Below are positions 17,225 to 25,321 of a stretch of 47,778 bases of DNA, piece after piece. The notes under the pieces were generated by a model. It was not told the DNA's origin, made no database searches, and was given only the letters and a program-made list of their open reading frames with translations. Source of the stretch: Lachnospiraceae bacterium (GTDB taxonomy: Bacteria > Bacillota > Clostridia > Lachnospirales > Lachnospiraceae). The stretch lies in the NCBI GenBank assembly GCA_024680815.1, contig JAILBQ010000074.1, positions 1 to 47,778 on the forward strand, in the 5' to 3' direction. A program made the translations under genes and the position numbers. Each line of letters starts with the position of its first letter. Positions within the stretch are counted from its first letter, which is position 1.

Positions 17225-18157
17225 TTATTCCTCAAGGCCGGCGGCCTGCTTCTGGGCATTGCGCTGGAGCTTGACGATACGCTTGGCGGCGACGTTGATT
17301 ATGAGCCAGAGCACCAGAATAAACGGAATCGCCGCGCCGAACTTCTGGAATTTGAAGCCCTTCTGGTAAGCCGTAAGCGAAAGGGACATCAGGGCGTCTC
17401 CGGGGCCTCCCTTTGTCAGGGCGAAAATAACCGCGTATTCCTGCAGGGCCGCCATAAGCCGGAACAGAAGAGCGATATAAAGACTCGGCTTAAGCATCGG
17501 AAGAGTCAGGTTTGTGAAGTTGAACCAGGCGCTTCCGCCGTCGATCTTCGCCGACTCAAACGGGGATTTCGGAAGGGACTGCAGTCCCGCCAGCACCAGG
17601 AGGATTATAAAGGCGGTATTTATCCAGACATCGATCATGATGACCGTCATCATCGCCGTTTCCGGAGCGGCCGCCCAGGGGAAGTTGTAAACACCGAATA
17701 TATTCAAAAGCTTTTCAACTATACCTACCGAACTGTTCAGCATCAGCTGCCACACGATGGTTGCCGTAACAGGGGCGATCATCAAAGGGAAAACCAGCAG
17801 AACACGAAGTACTTTGGACAGCCCATTATTCAAATTATTAAGCAGAATAGCGACTCCAAGTCCCAGGAGCATTTCCACCGCCGTGGAAATAACGCCGTAT
17901 TCCAGTGAAATTTTAACCGCCTTCCAGAAGGAAGGGTCACCCAGCATATTTACCCAGTTGTCAATCCAGATGAATTTGTGGGTGGGAAGCTTGAACGAAT
18001 AGTTCGTCAGCGAATACCAGATTGCCATCACAAAGGGAATCATGATTCCTATCGTAATGATCAGCGAAGGTGCAACGATCAGATAAGGCCGGACACGTGT
18101 CGAGAACGGCACTTTATTCAGTTCTGACTTTTCGACTGTTGTTTTCTCTGCACTCAT
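17225..18157 (-). CDS. carbohydrate ABC permease (MalF/UgpA type)
   Basis: About 310 residues with six predicted membrane helices; the EAA loop ESAKIDGGSAWFNFTNLTLP lies about two thirds of the way along. I use the ATG at 18157, six bases after GAGGTG; an in-frame GTG at 18166 is part of that ribosome site. It pairs with the MalG-type permease just downstream. It is separated from the upstream binding-protein gene by about 160 bases that hold a strong hairpin, so expression is likely lower than that of the binding protein. Confidence 0.92.
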   Translation of the reverse strand: MSAEKTTVEKSELNKVPFSTRVRPYLIVAPSLIITIGIMIPFVMAIWYSLTNYSFKLPTHKFIWIDNWVNMLGDPSFWKAVKISLEYGVISTAVEMLLGLGVAILLNNLNNGLSKVLRVLLVFPLMIAPVTATIVWQLMLNSSVGIVEKLLNIFGVYNFPWAAAPETAMMTVIMIDVWINTAFIILLVLAGLQSLPKSPFESAKIDGGSAWFNFTNLTLPMLKPSLYIALLFRLMAALQEYAVIFALTKGGPGDALMSLSLTAYQKGFKFQKFGAAIPFILVLWLIINVAAKRIVKLQRNAQKQAAGLEE

Positions 18158-18206
18158 TTTATACACCTCGTATTTTGTGAGACGCTTCGCGTCCCGGCTC
18201 GATTTT

Positions 18207-18242
18207 TCAAAACACGGGGGGAAAGAGCCCTTCCCCCCGTGT
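18207..18242 (-). terminator. intra-operon attenuating hairpin after the binding-protein gene
   Basis: ACACGGGGGGAA (18212-18223) pairs perfectly with TTCCCCCCGTGT (18231-18242) around a seven-base loop. On the minus strand the stem is followed by a short T stretch (TTTT then GAAAAA). It sits between the abundant lipoprotein and the permeases, the usual place for a partial terminator or a 3' stabilising stem that sets the ratio of binding protein to membrane complex. Confidence 0.75.
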
Positions 18243-18315
18243 ATTCTGTTACTCTCCTCTGATACGGCGAATTGCCTCGTTACCGGGAAACTGCCGCAAC
18301 AGCGTGTCTTTCAGT

Positions 18316-19755
18316 TTACTCTACTTCCAGGTCGGATACAAGCTCATCCATGGTGGCTTTAAGCTCGTCCATAGCATCCTGAACGGAAGCGTACTTGTCG
18401 GTGGTTACAAGATCCTGCAGGGTCTTTGCCCATTCGGTCGTGGTCTCTGTGAAGTAAGGCTGAGCTGTGAAGAAGATGCTCGCGGTCTTGGAAACGGTTG
18501 CGAACGCATCGTAGTAGCCCTCAGCATCAGCAACGGAGTTCTTGTACTCTTCGCTCTCAAGAACGGAAGTACGAGGAGTATCCGTGCAGGCCTTCTCAAC
18601 ACCGGCCCAAAGCATGTACTCGGGGCTTGTGAAGTACTGCATGAAGTACCAGGCAGCTTCCTTCTTCGCGGAGTCAGCGTTCATAGCCATGGACCAAACC
18701 CAAAGGTTGGATCTCATATCAGCCTCTGTCTTGCCGGCGGATTCCGGATAAGGAACCATGCCGAATGCCATGTTGCCGGCCTCTGCGGAGGATCCGGGTG
18801 TATTCTGGGTGTATCCGCCTCTGTCAGCATCCCACATCATGGCTGCTTTTCCTGCGCCGAGATCGGCTCCGCACATTTCCCAGCCATAGGTTGCCCACTG
18901 AGGAGCGCCGCCGTTCTTTACAAGGTCAACCCAGTACTCGGTCATAGCAACAGCTTCAGGAGAATTGACTTTACTTACAAGCTTGCCGTCTTCGATTTCG
19001 AAGTCCTTTGCGCCCCAGGTTGAATACAGGGACATGTATGCCGGGTGAATTGTTCCCCAGTCAGGAAGTCCGCGGACCGCAAGGCCGTATGTGCCGCTGC
19101 CGTCGAACTCTTTAAGAGCCTTGGAAGCCTCAAGCAGGTCTTCAGCTGTCTTCGGAGGCTCGATGTTGTTGGCTTCGAGAATCTTCTTATTATAAGTAAG
19201 GATGTTTACTTCCCATCCCATAGGAAGTGCCCACTGTGAACCGGAGCCTACCGGATGGCCGGGAACGAGATCCCACTTCAGAGCGTCGATAACGCCGGGG
19301 ATGAAGTCATCATAATTCCAGTCAGGGCTGGTAAGATCGGTGCCGATGAAGTTCTCAAGGGGCTCAAGATTGCCGGCTGTTGCATATTCCCATGACTGAT
19401 AAGCGCCTGTCATGAAAACATCGATGGAACCGGAGTGGCTGGAAAGCTCAACGTTGAGCTTCTCGAAATAGTTGCCTTCAGGCATGGAAGAATAGTTAAC
19501 CTTGATGCCTGTCTTCTCGGTGAACTCGTTCAGCTTCTCTTCGACTGCGTCTGAATAGGTGTGCTCACTGAAAAGCACGGTGATCTCTTCACCATCAAAC
19601 CTCTTCCAGTCAAAATCGCCGGATGCTTCCGCCGATGCTGCGGGCGCTGCCGCAGGTGCTGCGTCGGCTGCCGGTGCAGGGGCGGATGAAGAACATCCGG
19701 TAAGCATTCCGGCCACCATAGCCGCTACCATAGTGAGTGCCAATACCTTTCTCAT
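18316..19755 (-). CDS. extracellular solute-binding lipoprotein of ABC importer
   Basis: The 479-residue product starts with a lipoprotein signal peptide and lipobox LTGC (Cys at about residue 21), then an Ala/Pro-rich tether (residues about 26-45). The body (ITVLFSEHTYSDAVEEKLNE onward) is a type 1 sugar-binding fold; IDVFMTGAYQSWEYA and AAMMWDADRGGY are recognisable positions of the ligand-cleft segments. Tryptophans are numerous, as expected for stacking onto sugars or polyols. An AAGGAGG site lies five bases before the ATG. It should capture the substrate outside the membrane and deliver it to the permeases at 16388-18157. Substrate is inferred from neighbours (dehydrogenase of the erythritol/threitol type, L-xylulose-kinase-like kinase), not read from this protein. 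Confidence 0.92.
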   Translation of the reverse strand: MRKVLALTMVAAMVAGMLTGCSSSAPAPAADAAPAAAPAASAEASGDFDWKRFDGEEITVLFSEHTYSDAVEEKLNEFTEKTGIKVNYSSMPEGNYFEKLNVELSSHSGSIDVFMTGAYQSWEYATAGNLEPLENFIGTDLTSPDWNYDDFIPGVIDALKWDLVPGHPVGSGSQWALPMGWEVNILTYNKKILEANNIEPPKTAEDLLEASKALKEFDGSGTYGLAVRGLPDWGTIHPAYMSLYSTWGAKDFEIEDGKLVSKVNSPEAVAMTEYWVDLVKNGGAPQWATYGWEMCGADLGAGKAAMMWDADRGGYTQNTPGSSAEAGNMAFGMVPYPESAGKTEADMRSNLWVWSMAMNADSAKKEAAWYFMQYFTSPEYMLWAGVEKACTDTPRTSVLESEEYKNSVADAEGYYDAFATVSKTASIFFTAQPYFTETTTEWAKTLQDLVTTDKYASVQDAMDELKATMDELVSDLEVE

Positions 19756-19862
19756 ACGTTCCTCCTTATCTTAGGAAAATATTTTTTGGCCTTTTGGGCC
19801 AGTGTCACATTTTGAAAGTCCCGGCCGGCGTAACGCCGGGGGTGTGGTTAACATAACTTTTC

Positions 19863-20951
19863 TCAGTCGAACTTGATAACCACCTTCAGATCTCCCTCGC
19901 GGCCGGAAGCCAGATCAAAGCCCTTCTCCCACTCCTCGATCGGAATGATCGTGGTCACGACGCCTTCGGTCTTCAGGTTTCCGTTCAGCATGTTTTCGAT
20001 AACAAACGGATAGGCGTAGGGGCTGAGGTGAGAACCTCTGATATCCAGCTCTTTCCGGTCTCCGATGATGGACCAGTCAACCGTGGTCTCTTTTCCGAAC
20101 ACCGAGAACTCAACGAAGGTTCCGAGCTTCCTGATTATCGTCAGGCCCTGGACCACGCTGGCCGGATTTCCGGTAGCTTCAATATAGATGTCGCAACCGT
20201 AGCCGTCGGTAAGAGCCTTGATTTCCTTGTCGATGTCGCACTTGCCGGGGTTGAAGACCAGATCCGCGCCGAACTTCTTCGCCATCTCCAGGCGGTTTTC
20301 CTGCATATCGAGAACGATAAGCTTCTTCGGGTTCTTCATTCTGGCATAGGTGATCATGCCGAGTCCCAGGGTGCCCGCGCCGGAGATCACGACCACGTCT
20401 TCATTCGTGATGCCGGCTCTGTCCACAGCGTGCTTGGAGCAGCCGTAGGGCTCCACCAGGGCCGCCTGCTCCAGAGGCATTTCCTTCGGAAGCTTCGAAA
20501 TCACGGAAGTCTTCACGTATCTTACATATTCCGCCATGCCGCCGTTGGTGTAGTTCATGTATCCGTACATATCGTGGGGCTGGCACATCCAGTAATGTCC
20601 GTCCTTGCAGAAACGGCATTTCCCGCAGGGAACGATCTGATCCGCCGTAATCCTGTCGCCGAGTTCATAGCCTTCCACATTCTCTCCCATCTGAACAATG
20701 GTTCCGTAGAACTCATGGCCGGGGATGAACGGAGGCTTAACCCAGGACGGCTGCACATCATCGCCCCAGAACATCGCTGCGCCGTGGCTGCATTTCAGAT
20801 CGCCGGCACAGATTCCGCAGGCTTCTGTTTTAATAATGATGTCATCCGGTCCGCATTCCGGCGTCGGATAAGCAAGCTCCAGGCGGTAGTCGTCCTTGCT
20901 GTAAGCGACCAGGGCCTTCATGGTCTTAGGAATGCTTCCTTTAACTGCCAT
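19863..20951 (-). CDS. zinc-dependent polyol dehydrogenase, erythritol/L-threitol dehydrogenase-like
   Basis: A 362-residue medium-chain dehydrogenase. The catalytic zinc site is indicated by ACGICAGDLKCSHG and the GHE motif (PGHEFYG); the structural zinc by CGKCRFCKDGHYWMC; the NAD-binding fold by ISGAGTLGLG and the acidic residue in LIVLDMQ. Stretches such as GICAGDLK.HGAAMFWGD, TDGYGCDIYIEATG and FVEFSVFG.TTVDWSIIGDRK match my memory of the erythritol/L-threitol dehydrogenase group closely, so oxidation of a C4 or related polyol to a ketose is the best guess. It is the first gene of the minus-strand operon, with an AGGAGG site ten bases upstream, and is transcribed from the regulated divergent region. 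The exact substrate remains inferred. Confidence 0.85.
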   Translation of the reverse strand: MAVKGSIPKTMKALVAYSKDDYRLELAYPTPECGPDDIIIKTEACGICAGDLKCSHGAAMFWGDDVQPSWVKPPFIPGHEFYGTIVQMGENVEGYELGDRITADQIVPCGKCRFCKDGHYWMCQPHDMYGYMNYTNGGMAEYVRYVKTSVISKLPKEMPLEQAALVEPYGCSKHAVDRAGITNEDVVVISGAGTLGLGMITYARMKNPKKLIVLDMQENRLEMAKKFGADLVFNPGKCDIDKEIKALTDGYGCDIYIEATGNPASVVQGLTIIRKLGTFVEFSVFGKETTVDWSIIGDRKELDIRGSHLSPYAYPFVIENMLNGNLKTEGVVTTIIPIEEWEKGFDLASGREGDLKVVIKFD

Positions 20952-21016
20952 TTTTCTTTTTCCCTCCTGTCTTATTTTCTGAATCGAAATAATCGTTATA
21001 ATAGAACTGTTTATGT

Positions 21017-21041
21017 GTTATATAAAACGGCTTTCTATAAC
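21017..21041. promoter_or_regulatory. operator-like palindrome, copy A
   Basis: The 25-base site begins GTTATATAAAACGG and continues CTTTCTATAAC; it is an imperfect palindrome about a central CGG and matches copy B (21216-21240) at most positions, including the core TTATATAAAAC. It lies 66 bases before the dehydrogenase start, just past the leftward transcription start. AT-flanked palindromes with a CG centre are typical of ROK-family operators. Confidence 0.6.
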
Positions 21042-21215
21042 GAATTTCAAAAAGGACTTTAGCACTTCCATTTTGACTTGTCAATATTAACCCACCAAAA
21101 ATTGTATTATTTATTTTCTTTCGTCACTATGCACAAAAACGCCCCGTCCGTTTCGTCTATTTTGCCTCGATTCTTATGATTGCATTTCTGAGTACTTTTG
21201 TGTTAAATTAAAAGC

Positions 21216-21240
21216 ATTATATAAAACCGTTTTTAATAAT
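21216..21240. promoter_or_regulatory. operator-like palindrome, copy B
   Basis: The 25-base site begins ATTATATAAAACCG and ends TTTTTAATAAT. It agrees with its own reverse complement at 22 of 25 positions. It covers the -10 box of the rightward promoter, 75 bases before the kinase start, so binding should block transcription of the kinase and regulator genes. With copy A it would let one regulator control both divergent units. Confidence 0.62.
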
Positions 21241-21314
21241 ATATTTTTAAAGCGCTGAGTCGCTCGATTTTTAAAGTTTCTATAATGAAAGCAATTTGCG
21301 AAAGGAGCTTAGAG

Positions 21315-22847
21315 ATGAGGTACTACCTTGGACTGGATAACGGCGGAACCAACACAAAGGCCGCTTTGTTTTCGAGTGAAGGCGAGCAGATCGCGGTGGA
21401 GAGCATCGCAACCGCCGCCATCACCCCCGCCCCCGACTTTGTGGAACGGGATATGGATCAGATGTGGGACGACAACGTCGCCGTGATCCGTAATTTATTG
21501 GAAAAGAACAATATTAATTCCGAAGATATTGCCGGCATCGGTCTCTGCGGCCACGGCAAGGGGCTCTACCTCTGGGGAAAGGATGACAGGCCGGTGCGCC
21601 GGGGCATCATCTCTTCCGACAACCGGGCCTGGAAATACTATTCCGACTGGAAGGCCGACGGCACCGAGGAAAAAGCCTTCGAGCTTTCCGCCCAGCACAT
21701 AATGGCCTGCCAGCCCATCTGCCTCCTGGCCTGGATAAGGGACAACGAGCCGGGGCTTTTAGATAAGGTCAAATGGGTTTTCGAGTGCAAGGATTACGTG
21801 CGCTTCCGCCTGACCGGAGAGGCAAGAGCGGAAATCACGGATTACTCCGGCACGGGACTCATGAATCTCCATACCGCTTCCTTTGATAAGGAGCTTTTAA
21901 AGCTCTTCGGCATCGAGCAGGTCTGGGACGCCCTGCCTCCCATCTGCCTTTCCACCGACATCGCGGGCCACATAACAAAGGAGGTGGCCGAGGCGACGGG
22001 CTTAAAGGAAGGAACTCCCGTTATCGGCGGTATGTTTGACATCAACGCCTGCGCCCTTGCGGTCAACGTCACCGACGAGAAAAATATCTGCATGATCGCC
22101 GGGACCTGGAGCATCAACGAATATCCGAGAAAGGAAGCGGTGCTGGACGGCAGCGTTCAGATGAATTCGATCTTCTGTCTTCCGGATTATTACCTTATCG
22201 AAGAGTCCAGCCCCACCTCCGCGGGAAACAACGAATGGTTTATCCGCCAGCTCCTGCCGGAGTTGCGGGAAGAGGCAAAAAAGAGCGGGCAGAATATCTA
22301 TAAGATAATGGACAGCTGGTGCGAGGAGTTTGAGCCGAAGGATTTTATTCCCACCTTCCTCCCCTTCCTCACGGCCAGCAACGTCAACCCCCTTGCCCGG
22401 GCGGCCTTCATAGGGCTCGATGCCTCCCACACCAGGCACCATATGCTCCGTGCGGTCTACGAGGGCATCGTGTTTTCCCACAGGTGGCATCTTGACCGCC
22501 TTATGAACACTAGAGAAAATAAAAATGCAGTTATTCGTCTTGCCGGAGGGGTTGCAAAGTCCGGGCCCTGGACACAGATGTTCGCGGATGTGATGAATCT
22601 TCCTGTGGAAACCGTGGATGTGGATGAAACCGGGGCCCTGGGCTGCGCCATCGCGGTGGCGACTGCCGTGGGCGACTATGCTTCCGTCACCGACGCCGCA
22701 AACCACATGTGCCGCATAAGCGAGCCGGTTCAGCCCAGGCAGTGGGCCCACGACGATTACGAAAAGAAGTATCTGCTCTACAAAAAGGTTATTGACGCCC
22801 TGGACGGGGTATGGAGCGATATGCAGGATATAATCGGGCAGAGTTAA
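21315..22847 (+). CDS. FGGY-family carbohydrate kinase, L-xylulose kinase-like
   Basis: About 510 residues. I use the ATG at 21315, seven bases after AAAGGAG; an in-frame ATG at 21285 lacks a site. The N-terminal phosphate-1 loop is YLGLDNGGTNTKAALF; the ATP-binding half contains ICMIAGTWSINEY and the adenosine motif IRLAGGVAKSGPWTQMFADV; DINACALA carries the likely catalytic Asp of the FGGY fold (GGMFDINACA). The segment ESSPTSAGNNEWF and overall layout resemble E. coli LyxK (L-xylulose/3-keto-L-gulonate kinase). It would phosphorylate the ketose made by the divergent dehydrogenase. The true ketose could be xylulose, erythrulose or a relative. It is followed by the ROK regulator after 45 bases. 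Confidence 0.88.
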   Translation: MRYYLGLDNGGTNTKAALFSSEGEQIAVESIATAAITPAPDFVERDMDQMWDDNVAVIRNLLEKNNINSEDIAGIGLCGHGKGLYLWGKDDRPVRRGIISSDNRAWKYYSDWKADGTEEKAFELSAQHIMACQPICLLAWIRDNEPGLLDKVKWVFECKDYVRFRLTGEARAEITDYSGTGLMNLHTASFDKELLKLFGIEQVWDALPPICLSTDIAGHITKEVAEATGLKEGTPVIGGMFDINACALAVNVTDEKNICMIAGTWSINEYPRKEAVLDGSVQMNSIFCLPDYYLIEESSPTSAGNNEWFIRQLLPELREEAKKSGQNIYKIMDSWCEEFEPKDFIPTFLPFLTASNVNPLARAAFIGLDASHTRHHMLRAVYEGIVFSHRWHLDRLMNTRENKNAVIRLAGGVAKSGPWTQMFADVMNLPVETVDVDETGALGCAIAVATAVGDYASVTDAANHMCRISEPVQPRQWAHDDYEKKYLLYKKVIDALDGVWSDMQDIIGQS

Positions 22848-22892
22848 TCTGCGTTTCGGCGACCCGGTAAATTTCTGACTGCAAGGGAAAAT

Positions 22893-24005
22893 ATGGCAAA
22901 TTTTGATTTCAATTTAAGAAAATTCAATACTTCGAATATCTACTCCTATTTTTTGAGCCACGAGGACGCGACCAAGCAGGATCTCGCGCTGAACCTCAAT
23001 CTGACCCTGCCTACAGTTACCAAAAACATTGATTACCTTACCGATCTGGGGTTAATCGAGGTCAGCGGCTCAAGAGGGCAGACAGGGGGAAGGAGGGCCA
23101 TCACCTATTCCCTCTGTTCCGAGGCCCGGGTCGCGCTGGGACTGGATATTTCAAGGCATCATGTTTCCGTTGTGGTCGTGGATTTAAACGGCAAGATCAT
23201 TTCCTTTATCCGTAACCGCCTGGTTTTTGAATATACCGACGCGTATTTCAAAGAGGTTTCGGAGCTTTTAAAGCAGTTTATCAGCGATAAAAAGATCGAC
23301 ACCGATAAGATCCTGGGGGTCGGCATAGGTATTCCCGCCCTGGTGCAGTCAGATACCCGCACGGTTTTCTACAGCAGGATCATGGATTTCAAGGAAGATA
23401 CCTACAGGATGTTCAGCAAATACATCCCTTACGATATCGCGATGTTTAACGACGCGAAAGCGGCCTGCTTCGCGGAGAAATGGGTTAATAAAGAGCTTCA
23501 GAACACGTTTTACATCATGCTGAGCAACAACGTGGGCGGCGCCATGCTCATTAACGGGCAGGTGTATTCCGGAAACGATTTCCGCTCCGCCGAGGTGGGA
23601 CACATCACGCTGGTGCCCCAGGGCAGGCAGTGCTACTGCGGGCAGTACGGCTGCGTTGATCCGTATCTGGCGGCAACGAATCTCTCCCAGGACGACCTGG
23701 CGGGGTATTTTGACAATCTGGAAAAGACCACGGACGAGCGGACTCTGGATAACTGGGACCGGTATCTGGACTATACGGCCTCGACGATCAATATTATCCG
23801 GGCCGTGCTGGACTGCGACGTGATTCTCGGGGGATATGTGGGCGCCTATCTGGAGCCCTATATAGACGAGATCAGGAAAAGGACGCTGAAAATCAGCACC
23901 TTTGATTCAAATCCCGATTTTATCAAGCTGTGTACGTATAAATATGAGTCTATCGCGGCCGGGGCCGCTCTGTATTATATTTCGCAATTTATACAAACAA
24001 TATAA
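22893..24005 (+). CDS. ROK-family transcriptional regulator
   Basis: 370 residues. Residues about 8-70 form a winged helix-turn-helix (ATKQDLALNLNLTLPTVTKN then a wing with SRGQTGGRRA). The ROK sugar-sensing domain follows: ALGLDISRHHVSVVVVDLNG, then FNDAKAACFAE with the usual Asn-Asp pair, and the zinc-binding motif built from GH (EVGHITL) and CYCGQYGCVD. As in XylR/NagC relatives it likely represses and is released by the sugar or sugar phosphate. It sits in one operon with the kinase and next to two copies of a palindromic site (21017-21041, 21216-21240), its probable targets. An AAGGGA site precedes the ATG. Confidence 0.93.
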   Translation: MANFDFNLRKFNTSNIYSYFLSHEDATKQDLALNLNLTLPTVTKNIDYLTDLGLIEVSGSRGQTGGRRAITYSLCSEARVALGLDISRHHVSVVVVDLNGKIISFIRNRLVFEYTDAYFKEVSELLKQFISDKKIDTDKILGVGIGIPALVQSDTRTVFYSRIMDFKEDTYRMFSKYIPYDIAMFNDAKAACFAEKWVNKELQNTFYIMLSNNVGGAMLINGQVYSGNDFRSAEVGHITLVPQGRQCYCGQYGCVDPYLAATNLSQDDLAGYFDNLEKTTDERTLDNWDRYLDYTASTINIIRAVLDCDVILGGYVGAYLEPYIDEIRKRTLKISTFDSNPDFIKLCTYKYESIAAGAALYYISQFIQTI

Positions 24006-24016
24006 CTCTCTTTATT

Positions 24017-24301
24017 TCAAAATAAGTCACTGTGAGAACCGATATCTATCAGATATAGTACCAAATCCTTACTATATACTTTGTATACCAACAGCCAGTC
24101 CGGTTTAATATGGCATTCCCGGCAGCCTTTGATGCCTGAATGCCTTCCGTGGAGCGGGTGGTCGCGGTATTTCTCATCCAGCTGATGTCCCGCTGCAAGT
24201 TCTCCAACTACGAATTTAAATAAGTCTTCTTCGAAGGAAGGCTGCTTCGCTGCATGTTTAAAACTCTTTCTAAATTGACCGGAATATTTTATATTAAGCA
24301 T
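24017..24301 (-). CDS. type II toxin, YafQ family (RelE/ParE superfamily mRNA interferase)
   Basis: A 94-residue basic protein with the YafQ fold pattern: FRKSFKHAAKQPSFEEDL at the N-terminus, HPLHGRHSG in the middle, then CHIKPDWLLVYKV and the C-terminal SHSDLF. The His, Asp-Trp and terminal His/Phe positions correspond to the catalytic set of ribosome-dependent YafQ nucleases. It overlaps its antitoxin gene by eight bases, the normal TA arrangement. The module is more AT-rich than its surroundings and lies between the ROK gene (convergent, 11 bases away) and the prepilin peptidase gene, so it was probably acquired. Confidence 0.9.
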   Translation of the reverse strand: MLNIKYSGQFRKSFKHAAKQPSFEEDLFKFVVGELAAGHQLDEKYRDHPLHGRHSGIKGCRECHIKPDWLLVYKVYSKDLVLYLIDIGSHSDLF

Positions 24302-24482
24302 TTAGATCAGCCATAAGTTCCTCTACAGAATTGAAAGGACCCGCAGCAAGGCCATCCTCATATTCTTTGATCGAATCGAGGATTACCTGTTCCCGTCTTT
24401 CCTGCTTTGCAACAAGAAAATCAATGAACTCATTCACAACCAGTTTGTTCTCATCTGTCAGAATAGCATAATTTTCGCCCAT
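24294..24482 (-). CDS. antitoxin partner of the YafQ-type toxin
   Basis: About 62 residues. The ATG at 24482 lies eight bases after AGGAGG; an in-frame TTG at 24488 is only two bases from it. The N-terminal half (LTDENKLVVNEFIDFLVAKQ) is a helical dimerisation region like that of DUF2281/RelB-type antitoxins, and the acidic C-terminal half (EYEDGLAAGPFNSVEELMAD) has the look of the toxin-wrapping tail. It should neutralise the toxin and autoregulate the pair. I see no clear ribbon-helix-helix signature. Confidence 0.82.
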   Translation of the reverse strand: MGENYAILTDENKLVVNEFIDFLVAKQERREQVILDSIKEYEDGLAAGPFNSVEELMADLNA

Positions 24483-24542
24483 AACCAATGCCTCCTGTAT
24501 AACCTGATTATATCATTTTTTATCTATATAGCAATCAGAGGT

Positions 24543-25313
24543 CTATCTGGTCAGAAACGCGAGATACGCGGAGATGAGGGAGGGGCCAAAGAGGGAGGAG
24601 ATGTAAAGGCCGGCCGCGAGGTAGGGGCCGAGGGCCAGGGTACGGGAGGCATGGGAAAGCTTCATCCTGAGAAGATGGATGACAGAGCCCAGGATACAGG
24701 CCAGGATGAAGGAGAGGAGGGCGTTTTTCCAGCCGAGCAGCAGACCCGCTGCCGCCATCAGCTTGATGTCGCCGCCGCCGATAGCCTTTCCCTTCGAAAG
24801 CAGAAGGAGGAGATAGAGCGGGAGGCTCACCGCGAAAAAGCCGATAACGTAGAGGGGCCAGTTCGCGAGGTCGGTAAAAAGGCGGATAAGGCCCAGCACA
24901 AGAATAAAGATGTTGAAGCCCACGGGAATCTCGTGGGTTTTTTCGTCGATAAGGGAAAGCCCCAGAAGGGCGGAGGATAAGAGGCTTATAAGCACAGTCT
25001 CTATCGAAAAGCCGTAGACCGAAATCACACAGAAATAGAGGGCGCCGTTTATGAATTCGATAATCGGATAGCGGGGGGAAATCTTCTCTCCGCAGCTGCG
25101 GCAGCGGCCGTGCTGGAGGCAGAAGCTCACTATCGGAACGAGCTCGTACCAGGAGAGGGTTTTTCCGCAGCCGTCACATTTTGAGCGCCCGGTAATAAAA
25201 TTCTCGTGAACCGGGAGCCTGTCTGCGACTTCACAGACAAAGCTCCCGGACACGAGACCCAAGATAAACCAGATTAAATTTGCCGGACCGACAAGGTCAG
25301 AGTAGGCGGGCAT
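24543..25313 (-). CDS. pilD: prepilin peptidase (type IV leader peptidase/methylase)
   Basis: 256 residues, polytopic. After the first membrane helix comes the methylase domain with two zinc-type pairs, CDGC and CRSC (about residues 47-75). The A24 aspartate protease is marked by the first Asp in LIDEKTHEIP and the second in GGGDIKLM, both present, so the enzyme looks intact. It would cleave and N-methylate the pilins encoded in both pilus clusters. The ATG lies eight bases after the stop of the major pilin gene, without a strong ribosome site, which suggests coupling. Confidence 0.96.
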   Translation of the reverse strand: MPAYSDLVGPANLIWFILGLVSGSFVCEVADRLPVHENFITGRSKCDGCGKTLSWYELVPIVSFCLQHGRCRSCGEKISPRYPIIEFINGALYFCVISVYGFSIETVLISLLSSALLGLSLIDEKTHEIPVGFNIFILVLGLIRLFTDLANWPLYVIGFFAVSLPLYLLLLLSKGKAIGGGDIKLMAAAGLLLGWKNALLSFILACILGSVIHLLRMKLSHASRTLALGPYLAAGLYISSLFGPSLISAYLAFLTR

Positions 25314-25321
25314 TTTGAGAA

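Larger units (their letters stand above)
20952..21314. promoter_or_regulatory. divergent regulatory region between dehydrogenase and kinase
   Basis: This AT-rich stretch of about 360 bases has no gene. Leftward promoter: TTGACA (21079-21084), 17-base spacer, TAAAGT (21056-21061) on the minus strand. Rightward promoter: TTGTGT (21198-21203), 16-base spacer, TATAAA (21220-21225). Two near-identical operator-like sites lie at 21017-21041 and 21216-21240: one just downstream of the leftward start, the other over the rightward -10. A weak CcpA-type match (core AAAGCGCT, 21247-21260) follows the rightward promoter. Confidence 0.6.

Noticed and set aside
20028-21062. 344-codon plus-strand frame opposite the dehydrogenase
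   Set aside because: Antisense to a clear zinc dehydrogenase; the translation shows no domain and runs through the promoter region.
24006-24060. Terminator between the ROK gene and the convergent toxin gene
   Set aside because: Only a weak TATCT/AGATA stem inside the toxin gene is seen, without a T run.
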